The notes under the pieces: generated by a model
The model's database searches: none
What the model was told of the DNA's origin: nothing
The model's input: only the letters and a program-made list of their open reading frames with translations
Translations under genes and position numbers: made by a program
NCBI GenBank assembly: GCA_030065875.1
Contig: JASJCR010000027.1
Span: 1 to 49,612, forward strand
Length of the DNA: 49,612 bases
Reading direction: 5' to 3'
Source of the DNA: Ardenticatenaceae bacterium
GTDB taxonomy: Bacteria; Chloroflexota; Anaerolineae; Promineifilales; Promineifilaceae
Shown: one piece after another, positions 48,591 to 49,612 of the stretch
Numbering within the stretch: position 1 is the stretch's first letter
Layout: each line of letters begins with the position of its first letter

Positions 48591-49612
48591 CTAATTAAGC
48601 AAATCCTCGTACCGTTTGCGCAACATCTCCTGCACGGCCGGGGGCACCTTGGCAAACGCCAGCTGAACTTCTGCGGCCGATTCTGAGACTGTCAGTTCGA
48701 TCCCCGGCATCATTTGGCCTAACAGCGTCTGATATTCACCTAAATGTTCGACGATATCCGCTTCGGCTGGGAGTTTTACCCAGAAGCGATCCTCGCTGCT
48801 CTCGGCGGAAACGGCCGCAGCCTGAATTTGGCGTTCCAGGACTCCCATGCGCAGCATCGGCCCGTCATCGTGCCCCCCCATGCGCTCCAAAAAGGGAAAG
48901 TCTTTCGGGTCAAGCGCCAGCTTGGCCAGCGGCCGGACGGCGGTCGTGCTGGCCCATTCATTGGCAAAAACACCAGGGGTCATCTCCAGCCGGGTAAATG
49001 ACTGTCGGGAGAGAAAATAAAGGGCACCGGCGGTATACGGCCGTTCGGTCAGGAGGTCCTGATTAATCGAGAAATTGTAAACCGGGAGCTGCTGCCCGGA
49101 GGCGTTGTGAAAGTAAATCACGCCGTTGCGGATACTGCCTTTTAGACGACTGCGATCGATGATAGCGAAAAACATCGCCCACAGCCCGTCGTGGGTACCG
49201 TACACCGCCTGCAGGTTGCCGCGGCCGGTTTCATCATTAAGTTCGACAGAGTTGCGCACCGGAGCAAATTCCGCGATCTCCCGGTTGTTTGAGCCGTGAA
49301 AAATAAACAGATCGCGCGCCATGGCAAACTGCACAAATTCATGTTTGGGAAAGGGGAGCTGATAATCAATCCAGGAGCCGTCCGATTGCTCTGCCGCGAC
49401 CTTCAGCAACCCCTGAAAGGCGGCGGTTTTTTCGGCCGTCCACACCACCTCTGGAGCCAGCAGCCGTTCGGTGATGTTCATCTCTGCCAGCGCGGCCGGG
49501 GCCACTTTTTCAAGCTTAAAGTGACCGGCTTCCAGGTAGGCAACATCCTCGCCAACTTCAAACGAGATCGGCGCACCGTCCATCGGGCCACCACGCATGA
49601 CCCACGACGAAT
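48591..49612 (-). CDS. Unknown protein, possibly ADP-ribosyltransferase-like (probably partial at window edge)
   Basis: ATG 49598 gives 335 residues, but the frame stays open to the window edge and the first residues (MRGGPMDGAPISFEVGEDV) look internal, so the true start may lie beyond 49612. Between residues about 95 and 145 the order DLFIFHGSNNREIAEFAPV, then GNLQAVYGTHDGLWAMFFAI resembles the HGS...YAT...A..FA pattern of ADP-ribosyltransferase-fold proteins. That is a weak, pattern-based suggestion. The rest (RQSFTRLEMTPGVFANEWAS) is not recognised. No signal or membrane segment is seen. The gene is followed on its own strand by heptad arrays. Confidence 0.55.
   Translation of the reverse strand, partial: SSWVMRGGPMDGAPISFEVGEDVAYLEAGHFKLEKVAPAALAEMNITERLLAPEVVWTAEKTAAFQGLLKVAAEQSDGSWIDYQLPFPKHEFVQFAMARDLFIFHGSNNREIAEFAPVRNSVELNDETGRGNLQAVYGTHDGLWAMFFAIIDRSRLKGSIRNGVIYFHNASGQQLPVYNFSINQDLLTERPYTAGALYFLSRQSFTRLEMTPGVFANEWASTTAVRPLAKLALDPKDFPFLERMGGHDDGPMLRMGVLERQIQAAAVSAESSEDRFWVKLPAEADIVEHLGEYQTLLGQMMPGIELTVSESAAEVQLAFAKVPPAVQEMLRKRYEDLLN

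Noticed and set aside
1..49612. tRNA or rRNA genes, prophage, integrase or transposase
   Set aside because: I looked for T-arm-like GGTTCGAATCC words, rRNA-like blocks and DDE or tyrosine-recombinase motifs and found none. TTCGATT words near 48475 belong to the heptad arrays.

Overview
The window looks like a chromosomal stretch of a free-living bacterium of the phylum Chloroflexota (Anaerolineae/Promineifilales-like). This rests on the kinds of protein families seen (wall-associated lipoproteins with low-complexity linkers, ECF sigma factors, a complete 2-oxoglutarate dehydrogenase E1/E2 pair) and on the repeat-rich intergenic DNA. It is an inference, since there is no rRNA or other phylogenetic marker here beyond ribosomal proteins bL21, bL27 and bL31. 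I see no phage, plasmid, transposase, CRISPR array, tRNA or rRNA.

Layout. 1-4300: end of an unknown gene, a QueG-like ferredoxin protein, an autoregulated TetR-DUF2867-DUF6463 operon, an SDR epimerase and a Cys-rich mini-protein. 4345-6611: a two-gene prephenate operon whose dehydratase-like subunit is fused to a shortened TyrRS/TrpRS-like domain. 6772-11790: Ca2+-type P-ATPase, a protein of 24 CxxC knuckles and FolE. 11835-16648 (minus strand): CCA-adding-type enzyme, GNAT-like protein, Hpt, Tdk, then bL31-bL27-bL21. 16940-19370: ECF sigma/anti-sigma pair and an AlbA-type regulator. 19935-22636: IlvE and a PucC-family transporter. 22838-26721 (minus): five close genes, namely two pteridine-reductase-like SDRs, a GT4 glycosyltransferase, a FolK-like protein and a VOC protein. 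26899-30601: polysaccharide deacetylase, ECF sigma factor, DegV, SCP2. 30952-36743: three tandem extracellular proteins that share a clan GH-A-like domain. 37506-42742: SucA, SucB and a sugar-nucleotide epimerase. 42753-48141 (minus): serine hydrolase, NUDIX, and an ABC-2 exporter with its ATPase. 48238-49612: a 45-residue small gene and an unknown, possibly ADP-ribosyltransferase-like protein.

How genes work together. TyrA and the PDT fusion sit at the prephenate branch point and are joined by an ATGA overlap. The pteridine reductases, FolK-like protein and GT4 look like one pterin-modification operon, with FolE elsewhere in the window supplying the pterin precursor. SucA and SucB form the E1 and E2 of the 2-oxoglutarate dehydrogenase complex. 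The ABC ATPase and two permeases form one exporter.

The strongest window-wide signal outside genes is a set of at least a dozen intergenic arrays whose period is always seven bases but whose consensus differs from site to site. They range from perfect (15 copies at 19410) to degenerate. Some occur as inverted pairs, and several abut or overlap stop codons. Two copies of a duplicated segment around the NUDIX gene differ by exactly 14 and 7 bases, showing that the unit gained or lost is seven.
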